Assembly (NCBI GenBank): GCA_022839445.1
Contig: JALHFC010000002.1
Span: 1 to 35,570, forward strand
Reading direction: 5' to 3'
Source: Pelotomaculum sp.
GTDB taxonomy: Bacteria; Bacillota; Desulfotomaculia; Desulfotomaculales; Pelotomaculaceae
DNA: 35,570 bases
Part shown: in pieces, positions 1 to 7,579 of the stretch
Position numbering within the stretch: the first letter of the stretch is position 1
Layout: each line of letters begins with the position of its first letter
Program-made: the position numbers and the translations under genes
The notes under the pieces: model-generated
Told to the model about the DNA's origin: nothing
The model's database searches: none
What the model saw: only the letters and a program-made list of their open reading frames with translations

Positions 1-175
1 GCGAAAGGCCGTTGCCACAAGTAAATATCCAGGCGGAGGCAACACCTTCTTTCGGGTAGTACGTTCGCGCGAGAAAACGGCGGGGCAACCCACCCGGAAT
101 GCAACCGAGAGGTTACAGCCTAGCAGTTGAATCCTGTAACACTGCCGCCTACTGGTCGGGTAGGTGAAAAACCTC
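1..175 (+). ncRNA. 3' part of an unidentified structured RNA
   Basis: No open reading frame fits this stretch, but it is packed with complementary arms. GTTGCC at 11-16 pairs with GGCAAC at 38-43. GTTACAG at 112-118 pairs with CTGTAAC at 134-140 inside an outer pair GGCGG (79-83)/CCGCC (145-149). CCTAC at 148-152 pairs with GTAGG at 160-164, and AGGT (162-165)/ACCT (171-174) can close a GAAAA loop as an alternative. Base composition is richer in G and C than the AT-rich sequence that follows. The left end is cut by the window, so this is probably the 3' portion of a larger RNA. It does not carry the conserved RNase P, tmRNA, SRP or cobalamin-riboswitch boxes. A large clostridial RNA such as OLE is a guess to be tested, not an identification. 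The strand is inferred from the GAAAA loop and from the plus-strand gene that follows. Confidence 0.5.
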
Positions 176-214
176 AGTAAATCTGGATTATTGTATATAA
201 ATTAGATATGTGTA

Positions 215-236
215 GGTTTTAGAAACCAGGTTTTTT
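215..236 (+). terminator. weak terminator-like hairpin
   Basis: GGTTT at 215-219 pairs with AAACC at 223-227 and is followed by AGG and six T residues (231-236). It could end the structured RNA at 1-175. The stem is only five pairs, and the AGG at 228-230 is also the only Shine-Dalgarno-like sequence for the gene starting at 240, so termination and translation signals overlap. Weak evidence. Confidence 0.3.
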
Positions 237-239
237 AAA

Positions 240-593
240 GTGATCCAAAAAATCGGTGGAATAGCTGTTTTAGCCGGGTTGGTTTTGGCAGTTGCAGGCT
301 CTTTTTTGTTAAATGAGAACCTGAAAATAACCGGTATCCTGATTTTGCTTTTTACCGCAACCATTGCCGGTTACCGGTTTATAAAATTTTCCATAACAGT
401 GCCAACGGTAGATGTCATTGGAAAATGCGTGGAAAAAAAACAACATACATCCTATTACATTGTTTCTTTTAGAACAGGAAACGGGGTTATTTCCGGACAA
501 GCCAGCTTAAAAAATGGTGACTTAATAAAAGTAGGCGAAAAAGCCAAGTTAAAAGTAAAAGGTCCACTAATCATAGAGATCAACAAAATTTGA
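240..593 (+). CDS. small membrane protein of unknown function
   Basis: A 117-residue protein that I do not recognise. The first 50 residues form two hydrophobic segments (about 5-23 and 30-47) joined by a short loop, so the N-terminus is probably a membrane hairpin. Residues from about 55 to 117 are hydrophilic, rich in beta-prone residues and lysine, with alternating charged and hydrophobic positions. This resembles the small beta-barrel domain after the membrane part in NfeD-like proteins, but no diagnostic motif confirms that. The GTG start at 240 is the only usable one: a stop lies in frame at 213-215, there is no later methionine, and AGG at 228-230 is the only ribosome-binding candidate. 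It lies alone between a structured RNA and convergent minus-strand genes. Confidence 0.6.
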   Translation: MIQKIGGIAVLAGLVLAVAGSFLLNENLKITGILILLFTATIAGYRFIKFSITVPTVDVIGKCVEKKQHTSYYIVSFRTGNGVISGQASLKNGDLIKVGEKAKLKVKGPLIIEINKI

Positions 594-623
594 GGTTAAA
601 GTGTGCATTTATTTGATAACGCC

Positions 624-758
624 TTAATCACCCTCGTCAAATATTACTACTTCGCAATAAAAGTGACAAAGAAGACACGACAAATTATATTGACCCAGTT
701 CCAGTTCGACATTTATTCGATCACACCCGCATTTAGGGCAATACCTTAAATATTTCAC
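624..758 (-). CDS. 44-residue zinc-ribbon-like protein
   Basis: Translating the minus strand from a GTG at 758 gives 44 residues ending in TAA at 624. The sequence carries a CPKCGC knuckle near residue 7 and a CLLC pair near residue 28, followed by HFYC. This spacing fits a small zinc ribbon with two Cys pairs, so the protein probably binds one zinc ion. An in-frame stop just upstream fixes the start region, and GGAGG lies about 12 nt before the GTG, rather far but usable. It follows the universal stress protein gene by 58 nt on the same strand and may be cotranscribed with it. Function unknown: such ribbons bind RNA, DNA or protein partners. Confidence rests on the cysteine pattern and the ribosome-binding site. 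Confidence 0.6.
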   Translation of the reverse strand: MKYLRYCPKCGCDRINVELELGQYNLSCLLCHFYCEVVIFDEGD

Positions 759-816
759 TGTGTTCCACTACCTCCGGTTATCACAATATAAAAAGTGGCG
801 TAAATATACAAAGACT

Positions 817-1224
817 TTATTTCACCAGTGTAACCCGGCAATTAGCCAGGTGGATAACCTTGTGGCTGACGCTGCCTATAGCGGCGCCCCGCAACTGGCT
901 TACGCCTCGGCTTCCCATAATGATATGATCAAATTTACCTCGTTTCGCAAAATTTATTATTACTTCTGCCGGATCTCCTTTTTCCAAAGTACTGTCAATA
1001 CTTTGACCTTCATTTGCAAAAACCTGTACCGTTTTATCCAACACTTCCCTCCCTTTTTCCTGCATGGCGCTGTCCAGTTCAGCAAAACCGCTTTCTTCCG
1101 GCGCAACCACTAGGACGCAAAGATTTATTTGCGGGTTTGTTTTTATTAGCCTGGAAGCATAAGCAGCCGCCTTTAAAGAGGTGTCCGACCCGTCACTGGC
1201 CAGCAATACCTTGCTTTTATGCAT
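817..1224 (-). CDS. universal stress protein, UspA family
   Basis: A 135-residue single-domain UspA-fold protein, the usual length for the family. The N-terminus has the beta-1 strand and acidic residue (KVLLASDGSD) that contacts nucleotide. The C-terminal ATP-binding signature G-2x-G-9x-G-S is intact at residues 104-118 (GSRG then GS), so this is the ATP-binding subtype. It ends with the beta strand CRVTLVK typical of the dimer interface. These cytoplasmic proteins accumulate under stress or energy limitation; the partner here is unknown. The ATG at 1224 follows a GGGGG stretch about 8 nt upstream. The CitE-like gene lies upstream on the same strand and the small zinc-ribbon gene downstream. 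Confidence 0.9.
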   Translation of the reverse strand: MHKSKVLLASDGSDTSLKAAAYASRLIKTNPQINLCVLVVAPEESGFAELDSAMQEKGREVLDKTVQVFANEGQSIDSTLEKGDPAEVIINFAKRGKFDHIIMGSRGVSQLRGAAIGSVSHKVIHLANCRVTLVK

Positions 1225-1306
1225 GATGCAATCCCCCTTATTTATTATAATATCATTATTTTAACAGCCTCCGCCCATCTTCACAAGATTTATATAAATA
1301 TTGACA

Positions 1307-1345
1307 CACCCCCGGCATTTTTGGCCGGGGGTGCGCATTTTTTTT
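1307..1345 (+). terminator. intrinsic terminator, plus-strand polarity
   Basis: A perfect ten-pair stem, CACCCCCGGC at 1307-1316 with GCCGGGGGTG at 1324-1333, is followed on the plus strand by CGCA and eight T residues. On the minus strand, the direction of both flanking genes, no T-run follows the stem. The shape is therefore that of a plus-strand terminator with no obvious plus-strand gene before it. Confidence 0.65.
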
Positions 1346-1399
1346 GTTCTATATAGATTTGCCGGCGCTAAAATTACCGGTAAAAAGACAATTTGCCGG

Positions 1400-2272
1400 T
1401 CAGCTTTTTTTGGCGATCTGTTCTGATAGCGCCAGTATGCGCCTAGCCCGGTTTGCAATCGGGTATTCAATCATTTTCCCGTCAACCTGAAATACCGCTT
1501 GCCCCCTTGCTTCCGACTCGTCAAATACCGCCACGATTTTCTTTGCCCAAGATATTTCATCCGGTGTGGGCGAGAAAACTTCATTTAAAGGCCCAATTTG
1601 TCCGGGATGGATCGCTAATTTACCCTGAAACCCCATTTGGCGAACCGATTTGGCATCGGCAATCAAGCCTTCGATGTCCTTGAAATCGGGGTAAACCGTA
1701 TCAATAGGGGGTTCTATACCGGCAGAGCGTGACGCTACTACAAGCTGGGCACGCGCATAAAATAATTCTGTTCCGCCCTTAGAAAAATTTGTGCCAATAT
1801 CAAGGACATAATCTACCCCACCGAGAAACATCCGGCTAACTCTAGGACAGGCGGAAGCGATAGCATAGGCGTTGATGATGGCATTAGCGCTTTCAATAAA
1901 AGGGATTAATTCCAGACTTTCCAGGGGAAGGCCGCGCTCTTTTTCAATTTTGCCCATTAACCAGTCAACCTGACGGATCTCTTCAGCCGTTTCGGATTTA
2001 GCAAGGACTAAACCTTTGACCCCATCTGTTACCGCCGCCAACAAGTCACTTAGGATAAAATCGGTTTGGGCGCTGTTGACCCGGATGAAAAAATCTCCTT
2101 TGCGTGGTAATGCCAGCGCATCTTTAAGAGCATTTCTAGCGTTGGCCTTTTCGCTCAAAGCAACGGCATCCTCCAGATCCAGAACAACCCCGTCCACATC
2201 AAGCATCAAGGCTTTGCCGACTTTACGAAGATCGTTGGCAGGGCAAAATAACATGGTACGGTAAAGCGACAT
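1400..2272 (-). CDS. CitE-like HpcH/HpaI aldolase-citrate lyase beta family protein
   Basis: A 290-residue TIM-barrel protein of the citrate lyase beta/malyl-CoA lyase superfamily. These enzymes cleave or form C-C bonds of acyl-CoA esters such as citryl-CoA, malyl-CoA or citramalyl-CoA with Mg2+. Visible family marks are the N-terminal barrel strand RTMLFCPAND, the acidic motif LDLEDAV near residue 31, the conserved Arg in FFIRVN, the metal-binding glutamate in PFIESA, the GGVDYVLDIG segment and the C-terminal AIHPGQI strand. Length matches stand-alone CitE-like proteins. No citrate lyase alpha (citF) or acyl-carrier (citD) gene lies beside it, so a true citrate lyase complex is unlikely and the substrate cannot be assigned. 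The ATG at 2272 has a strong AAGGAGG about 10 nt upstream. Confidence 0.85.
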   Translation of the reverse strand: MSLYRTMLFCPANDLRKVGKALMLDVDGVVLDLEDAVALSEKANARNALKDALALPRKGDFFIRVNSAQTDFILSDLLAAVTDGVKGLVLAKSETAEEIRQVDWLMGKIEKERGLPLESLELIPFIESANAIINAYAIASACPRVSRMFLGGVDYVLDIGTNFSKGGTELFYARAQLVVASRSAGIEPPIDTVYPDFKDIEGLIADAKSVRQMGFQGKLAIHPGQIGPLNEVFSPTPDEISWAKKIVAVFDESEARGQAVFQVDGKMIEYPIANRARRILALSEQIAKKS

Positions 2273-2375
2273 AAAATTTCGACCTCCTTAATTTATTTCC
2301 GGATTATCTAACGAAAATATTCTACTTAAGCACACCTTTCCCCTTTCTTTTCTTTGATCTTTATACATCTATAGG

Positions 2376-2405
2376 TGGACATTAATTTTAGGGGGATGAT
2401 ATAAT
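2376..2405 (+). promoter_or_regulatory. SigA-type promoter for the Asp23 gene
   Basis: TGGACA at 2376-2381 (one mismatch to TTGACA) and a perfect TATAAT at 2400-2405 are separated by 18 nt, and lie about 30 nt before the TTG start at 2435. Confidence 0.6.
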
Positions 2406-2434
2406 GTGTTAGTAATAAATGGGAGGTGCTGTAA

Positions 2435-2806
2435 TTGGAAGGTAATGACCTCGTTATTGGCGACGATTACCAGGGCTCAATCAGGATTTCTGAAGAGGTG
2501 GTGACGATCATTGCCGGCCTGGCTGCTTCCGAGGTTAAGGGTGTTGCCGGAATGAGCGGCGGCATTACCGGTGGTCTGGCCGAAAAACTAGGACGCAAAA
2601 ACCTTTCCAAAGGGGTTAAAGCCGAGGTGGGGGAAAAGGAAGCAGTAATCGACATATTTGTTATAATGGACTACGGGGCACATATCCATGAAGTTGCCAA
2701 AGGGATCCAGAACAACGTTAAAAGCGCCGTTGAAACCATGACCGGGCTAAAAGTAACGCAGGTAAACATCAACGTGCAAGGAGTATCTTTTACCCAGGAC
2801 CAGTAA
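2435..2806 (+). CDS. Asp23/Gls24 family envelope stress protein
   Basis: A 123-residue protein of the Asp23/Gls24 (DUF322, YloU-like) family. The core is recognisable: GSIRISEEVVTIIAGLAA at about 13-30, then the glycine-rich VAGMSGG stretch, and the C-terminal VTQVNINVQGVSF strand. Family members are small cytoplasmic proteins linked to the membrane periphery, cell-envelope stress and fatty-acid kinase operons; the biochemical role is not settled. Here it is not next to thiI, dak or accB genes, its frequent neighbours elsewhere. The TTG at 2435 follows GGGAGG with good spacing, and a SigA-type promoter lies just upstream. The LarA-like gene follows 27 nt later on the same strand, so the pair is probably cotranscribed. 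Confidence 0.88.
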   Translation: MEGNDLVIGDDYQGSIRISEEVVTIIAGLAASEVKGVAGMSGGITGGLAEKLGRKNLSKGVKAEVGEKEAVIDIFVIMDYGAHIHEVAKGIQNNVKSAVETMTGLKVTQVNINVQGVSFTQDQ

Positions 2807-2833
2807 AAAGGAGGACGGGAAAGTAAAGTAACT

Positions 2834-4081
2834 ATGAATTTTCCGCGGATGATAAAAATTAGGCAGGATTTTCCCAGTCTAGGAATTGTTGAGTTGGAAA
2901 AGGAAATAAAAAAAGCCCTTATAACTTCAAACCTTAATCAAGTCATCAGGGTTGGGATGCGCGTTGGTATTACCGTAGGCAGCAGGGGAATCAAAAATAT
3001 AGCCCCTATTTTAAAGGAAACAGTCGCTTACGTTAGGTATCTCGGGGGTAGTCCCGTAATGATCGCATCAATGGGCAGCCATGGTGGCGGAACCCCCGCC
3101 GGACAAAAAAAACTGTTGCATTCTTTAGGCATTGCGGAAGAAAATATTGGGGCGCCGGTGGTATGTTCCATAGACTGCGTTGAAATAGGACAGGGATCCC
3201 ACGGCAAAATATATCTTAACCTGGAAGCGTTAAAGTGCGATGCTATAATCGTGGTCAACCGGATTAAACCCCATACTTCATTTCACGGTGACCACGAAAG
3301 TGGATTGTTAAAAATGTTAGCGGTTGGTCTGGGCGGTCCTCCGGGAGCCGCATCCCTGCACCGCTGCCGGCCGCGCCTGCTTTCACAAGCAGTAGCTGAA
3401 ACAGGACTGGCCGTACTAAAGGCCGCGCCTGTTGTCCTGGGTCTGGCTATATTAGAAGACGCTCATGAGCAAACATGCAAAATCGTCCCGATCTGCCCGG
3501 AAAAAATATACGAAGAAGAAAAAATCCTATTGAGGGAAGCCCGCGACTACTTGCCGGGGCTTCCCGTCAGCGATCTAGATGTCTTAATCGTGGACTGGAT
3601 CGGCAAAAATTTTAGCGGTACAGGAATGGATACCAATGTTATCGGACGTTTAAGGATACACGACTTGCCCGAACCTGAATCACCCAGAATTAATAGGATC
3701 GTTGTTTTGGATATTGCTCCTGAGGCGCACGGCAACGCTTACGGTATTGGACTGGCAGACTTCACCACGGAGCGTCTCGTCAGCAAGCTGGACCGTGATT
3801 CTGTTTACTTAAATGCCCTCACCAGTACCTTCGTGCAAAGGGCGATGCTACCAATGACGCTGCCAAATGATCGTGAAGCAATCAAGGCAGCGTTTTTGAG
3901 CTTGGGGACCACGTTTCAAGAAGATGCTAAGGTTATTCGTATTCACGATACCCTCCATCTTTCCGAAATGCTGGTCTCGGAAAATGTATTTCATGAATTG
4001 TCAAACCTACCGTTTATCCAGGACCTGGGTCAATGGGGTGAGTTAGAATTTAATAGCAGGGGCGACCTGCTGCCTTTTTAA
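2834..4081 (+). CDS. LarA-like (DUF2088) putative nickel-pincer isomerase
   Basis: A 415-residue protein with the features of the lactate racemase LarA superfamily (DUF2088), in which a nickel-pincer nucleotide cofactor moves a hydride on 2-hydroxyacids. The N-terminal half carries GSRGIKN, then SMGSHGGGTPAGQ at about residues 81-93, with the conserved His, and RIKPHTSFHG at about 143-152, a His-rich segment followed by SGLLKMLAVGLGG. These match conserved blocks of the family, where His and Lys residues bind substrate or cofactor. The C-terminal half is less conserved. No larB, larC or larE genes for cofactor synthesis are in the window, so cofactor supply and substrate are unknown. The SD-like GGAGG lies about 18 nt before the ATG, farther than usual; no better in-frame start exists. 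It ends 17 nt from convergent glgA. Confidence 0.75.
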   Translation: MNFPRMIKIRQDFPSLGIVELEKEIKKALITSNLNQVIRVGMRVGITVGSRGIKNIAPILKETVAYVRYLGGSPVMIASMGSHGGGTPAGQKKLLHSLGIAEENIGAPVVCSIDCVEIGQGSHGKIYLNLEALKCDAIIVVNRIKPHTSFHGDHESGLLKMLAVGLGGPPGAASLHRCRPRLLSQAVAETGLAVLKAAPVVLGLAILEDAHEQTCKIVPICPEKIYEEEKILLREARDYLPGLPVSDLDVLIVDWIGKNFSGTGMDTNVIGRLRIHDLPEPESPRINRIVVLDIAPEAHGNAYGIGLADFTTERLVSKLDRDSVYLNALTSTFVQRAMLPMTLPNDREAIKAAFLSLGTTFQEDAKVIRIHDTLHLSEMLVSENVFHELSNLPFIQDLGQWGELEFNSRGDLLPF

Positions 4082-4098
4082 TCCTGTACCCATAATCT

Positions 4099-5592
4099 CT
4101 ATGCGATCCTTTGCAAGGCTATGCGCATGTTGATTGCCTCCTGGAAGAGCTGAAGGTATTCCGCCCCGGAGCGTGCCCATGAAAAGTCAAGGCCCAGGGC
4201 ATTTTTCACCAGTTTATCCCATTGATCGGGTTTTTCACAGTAGAGTTGCAAAGCCCTTTTTATAGTACGCAAAAGTTTTTTCCCCGAATACTCATAAAAT
4301 CCAAAACCGTTACCGGAACCGGTATCCGGATTGTAATCACTCACTGTATCGGCAAGACCACCGGTATAACGCACAATAGGGATGGTTCCGTAACGCAAGC
4401 TGATCATCTGGCCCAAGCCACAAGGTTCGAAGCGGGACGGCATTAGAAACATGTCTGCGCCGGCATAAATCCGTTGGGCCAGGATGGCGTTAAACCCCAG
4501 GTGCAGCCCAATTTTTTCCGGGTAACGTTCCTTGATGCTTTCAAACATCTGTTCATAATACCTGTCGCCGCTCCCCAAAACTACAAATTGGAGCTCGCCT
4601 TCCATCAATTCATCGATTATTTCCGATATCAAATCAAGTCCTTTCTGATCAACCAGACGCGTGATCAGTCCAATTAACGGGACATCCTTAATTGGAAGAC
4701 CCATTTCCTTTTGTATAGCATACTTATTTTCCTTTTTGTTTGCTATAGAATTCTTGTCGTAATTACGGTGAATACGCGGGTCGGTTGCCGGGTCAAATTC
4801 GTGATAATTAATACCATTGACAATGCCGTACAGATCCTTGGAACGCTTTCTAAGCAACCCGTCCATCCTCTCACCCATATCAGGACGCTGGATCTCGGTG
4901 GCATAGGTGCGGCTAACGGTGCTGACCAGATCGGAATATAAAATACCTGCTTTCATAAAACTTACCGAACCGTAAAACTCCAGTCTTTCCGGGTGGAAAA
5001 ACTCATCTCCCAACCCCAATATTTTTAAAGATCTTTTGGGGAAGTTGCCCTGATATTGCAAGTTATGGATGGTAAAAACAGTTGCTATGCGATTATAAAA
5101 AGGATCCTGGCGGTAATGTGTCCTCAGGAACAGGGGTATAGGGCCGCTTTGCCAGTCATTGCAATGGATAACGTCAGGTTGCCAGTCCAGCCTGGGTAGC
5201 ATTTCCAAGACGGCCTTAGAAAAGAAGGCGAACCGCTCTGCTTCATCGTCAAACATATACATCCCTTCACGGAAAAAATAATGATGGTTATCTACCAAAT
5301 AAACCGGGATCGTTTTTTGTATACCCCGGTAATGCGATACAATAGCGCTTTCCCTAATAATTGCCGTCTCGTGCCGGTTATTAAAGGGAACGGGGAAATC
5401 TGTCTTGTAAGAGCCGTCCTCAATGTGCTGGTAGCGCGGCATAGCCACCCTAACATCATTACCGGCATTGTCGTTGCCAACGACAGCCAGGGCCTTCGGC
5501 AATGAACCGGCCACGTCGGCCAGACCGCCTGTTTTGGCAAATGGAACAACTTCCGGTGAAACCAATAAGATCTTTAACGGTCTATCAAACAT
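4099..5592 (-). CDS. glgA: glycogen synthase (ADP-glucose, GT5)
   Basis: A 497-residue GT-B glycosyltransferase that transfers glucose from ADP-glucose to the growing alpha-1,4-glucan. The N-terminal KTGGLADVAGSLP loop (about residues 20-32) is the KxGGL motif that binds ADP-glucose. HCNDWQSG near residue 140 and TIHNLQYQG near 172 are characteristic of bacterial GlgA. The C-terminal domain has the SRFEPCGLGQ motif with the catalytic/UDP-type glutamate and then RYTGGLADTV. Length is normal. The ATG at 5592 has GGGGTGA upstream and overlaps the end of galT by 8 nt, which implies translational coupling. The pairing suggests hexose phosphate flow into storage glucan. Other glg genes (glgC, glgB, glgP) are not in the window. 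Confidence 0.95.
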   Translation of the reverse strand: MFDRPLKILLVSPEVVPFAKTGGLADVAGSLPKALAVVGNDNAGNDVRVAMPRYQHIEDGSYKTDFPVPFNNRHETAIIRESAIVSHYRGIQKTIPVYLVDNHHYFFREGMYMFDDEAERFAFFSKAVLEMLPRLDWQPDVIHCNDWQSGPIPLFLRTHYRQDPFYNRIATVFTIHNLQYQGNFPKRSLKILGLGDEFFHPERLEFYGSVSFMKAGILYSDLVSTVSRTYATEIQRPDMGERMDGLLRKRSKDLYGIVNGINYHEFDPATDPRIHRNYDKNSIANKKENKYAIQKEMGLPIKDVPLIGLITRLVDQKGLDLISEIIDELMEGELQFVVLGSGDRYYEQMFESIKERYPEKIGLHLGFNAILAQRIYAGADMFLMPSRFEPCGLGQMISLRYGTIPIVRYTGGLADTVSDYNPDTGSGNGFGFYEYSGKKLLRTIKRALQLYCEKPDQWDKLVKNALGLDFSWARSGAEYLQLFQEAINMRIALQRIA

Positions 5593-6631
5593 ACGTGCTC
5601 ACCCCTGTCATTATTCTTTCCTGTAAAGGATATATTTCCTGGATTTCCCTTAACGCTTGTGACGCCATCTCAGGTGGAGTGGGATTAATATAATACCCGG
5701 AAGCCAACTCAAAGCCAGCTATTAATGTAAGTCGCGGCATGATCTCTAAATGCCAGTGGTAGTGCCTCTCCTCCTGTAGATTAACAGGAGACGTGTGCAA
5801 TACCATGTTATACGGCATGTTTTTTATCATAATGGTCATCTTACCGAAAACGGATTTCAAGACCGAGGCTAGATCCCGCACCTGCTCTTCATTGATTTGT
5901 CCAAAATCATGCTGATGTTTTTTGGGAATGATCCATGTTTCAAATGGGAAACGCGAGGCAAATGGATTGATAACCAGGAAATGCTCGCTTTCTACAACAA
6001 TTCTAACGCGCTCATCAATTTCCTGCATCACCATATCGCAAATAACACAAGATCCATGCCGGTCCGCATATTCCTTCATTCCCTCAATTTCCATCCTAAC
6101 ATCAACTGGAACGATAGGGGTGGCTATAAGTTGGGAATGAGTGTGCTCCAAGGAAGCACCCGCCGCAGAACCGGTGTTTTTAAAAATTTGTATATACTTT
6201 AGTCTGGCGTCCTTTCTTAAATCCAGCGAGCGATCCCGCCAAGCCCAAACAACTTCCTCCACCTGTTTTTCCGTTTGAGCGTCCATTCCGGACACATGAC
6301 TGGTCGATTCCACAATTACTTCATGCGCGCCGATACCGTTCATGGAATGATAAATCCCATGTTGGCGCTGAAAAAGCTCGCCTTCAATTTTTAGGGCGGG
6401 AAACTTATTCGGGACTATCCGCACCCACCAACCGGGTGTGTCTTTGGCCGTACCGGGTTCACGATATGCAATTATTTCGGGGGGGGTTTGCTTTTCATTT
6501 CCCTCACACAGGGGGCAAGCTTGCGTTTTCTTTTCTTCAATTATCTCTTTGTAGTCCATGGGACGTTTTCCTCTTTCAGTGGCGATAATCACCCACCGGT
6601 CAACGATTGGATCTTTCCTTAGTTCGGACAT
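5585..6631 (-). CDS. galT: galactose-1-phosphate uridylyltransferase-type protein
   Basis: A 348-residue HIT-superfamily nucleotidyltransferase. GalT exchanges UMP between UDP-glucose and galactose-1-phosphate through a uridylyl-histidine. The N-terminus (DPIVDRWVIIATERGKRP) is the typical GalT opening. CPLCEGNE near residue 39 supplies zinc-binding cysteines, EHTHSQLIATP near residue 160 is the active-site region, and HYHWHLEIMPR near residue 293 is the C-terminal HIT-like block. Bacterial GalT of this branch is often the ADP- or UDP-glucose-dependent type near glycogen genes, so the physiological sugar phosphate is uncertain. AGGAGG lies 7 nt before the ATG. It is the first gene of the galT-glgA pair. 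Confidence 0.9.
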   Translation of the reverse strand: MSELRKDPIVDRWVIIATERGKRPMDYKEIIEEKKTQACPLCEGNEKQTPPEIIAYREPGTAKDTPGWWVRIVPNKFPALKIEGELFQRQHGIYHSMNGIGAHEVIVESTSHVSGMDAQTEKQVEEVVWAWRDRSLDLRKDARLKYIQIFKNTGSAAGASLEHTHSQLIATPIVPVDVRMEIEGMKEYADRHGSCVICDMVMQEIDERVRIVVESEHFLVINPFASRFPFETWIIPKKHQHDFGQINEEQVRDLASVLKSVFGKMTIMIKNMPYNMVLHTSPVNLQEERHYHWHLEIMPRLTLIAGFELASGYYINPTPPEMASQALREIQEIYPLQERIMTGVSTYV

Positions 6632-6850
6632 TTTTTAACCTCCTGATATTAATCCACATCCGGGAACCTTAAATTACCATCTAATTAGATCAAGTTAGAA
6701 TTAACTTATAATGAGAGTACCGCAAAAGTGACTTTTTTATGCGCAAATACTGTTTTCTTTTGCTGATTATTTTCCAAACAGGAAGGAAAAGGTCTAATCA
6801 AATCGAATAGATCTTATAACAATAAGAATTATGCAGCGAGGTGGTCAATC

Positions 6851-7513
6851 GTGGGCAGGGATATGGTCAGCATTAAGGGAACCAGGAACGGTCTGGTGAT
6901 TGTACTTGATCCAAACAGGGAATTTGATGAAATCAGAAAAAACCTCCTTAGCAAAATGGAATCTGCCAGGGGTTTTTTTAAAGGCGCTAGATTTTCGTTT
7001 TTTCAGGGGCACAATGAAATCCCCACAAACCAACAGGATGAACTGGAAAACATCTGCAAAAAGTACGGTCTGGTGCCGAATTTAGAAAAACAAGCAACTT
7101 TCCGGACAGAAATTACCGAAACTCCCCGTAAGGTGACACGTCCCATTTCCCGGTGCGACCAGGGAGAAGCAGCGCTGATGATTCGCCGCTCCCTTCGATC
7201 CGGGCAACGCATCTCTTACACAGGGCATGTAGTTGTAATGGGGGATGTCCACCCCGGCGCAGAGGTAGTGTCAGGAGGTAACATACTGGTTATGGGAAGC
7301 TGCCGGGGCAATGTCCACGCCGGCGCAGAAGGAAATACCTCGGCGAAAGTAATAGCTTGGAAGCTTAACCCGACAGTGTTAAGCATTGCCGATTGCAGGC
7401 ATACCCAGGAGCAAAATGACTTGACCTTGTCAGAATATCGTATAGCGCGGATGTCGGGTCAAAAAATAGTTTTCGAAAAGTACCACGCCGGCCGGCAAGC
7501 ATGGTGTGTTTAG
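6851..7513 (+). CDS. minC: septum site-determining protein MinC
   Basis: A 220-residue MinC. The N-terminal region (about 1-100) is the divergent MinC_N domain that antagonises FtsZ filaments. The C-terminal part (about 105-205) forms the right-handed beta helix for dimerisation and MinD binding, seen in GHVVVMGDVHPGAEV, SGGNILVMGSCRGNVHAGAEGN and the AWKLNPTVLSIA strand. Length is normal. The GTG at 6851 has GAGGTGG 6 nt upstream; the ATG nine bases later has only a poor SD. No minD, minE or divIVA is next to it; it stands alone with a terminator after it, unlike the usual minCD pair in the mreBCD region. It could be a second copy or the sole copy acting with a distant minD. Last residues (AWCV) show no extra domain. 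Confidence 0.88.
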   Translation: MGRDMVSIKGTRNGLVIVLDPNREFDEIRKNLLSKMESARGFFKGARFSFFQGHNEIPTNQQDELENICKKYGLVPNLEKQATFRTEITETPRKVTRPISRCDQGEAALMIRRSLRSGQRISYTGHVVVMGDVHPGAEVVSGGNILVMGSCRGNVHAGAEGNTSAKVIAWKLNPTVLSIADCRHTQEQNDLTLSEYRIARMSGQKIVFEKYHAGRQAWCV

Positions 7514-7516
7514 CTT

Positions 7517-7554
7517 AAAAAAACCGGTAAGGTCCTTCCTGCACCGGTTTTTTT
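7517..7554. terminator. bidirectional intrinsic terminator
   Basis: Seven A residues and CCGG (7517-7527) are complementary to CCGG and seven T residues (7544-7554), with a smaller AAGG/CCTT pair in the loop. It lies between convergent minC and the NUDIX gene and can work on both strands. Confidence 0.8.
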
Positions 7555-7579
7555 ATTTGGCCCTGATGGGAAGTAGTTT

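Noticed and set aside
1..180. RNase P RNA, tmRNA, SRP RNA or c-di-GMP riboswitch at the left edge
   Set aside because: Loose similarities (GGUGAAA, GCAACC) were noticed, but the conserved blocks of each family are absent in the visible part.
760..1113. Plus-strand frame opposite the universal stress protein
   Set aside because: Antisense to a clear UspA gene; no SD.
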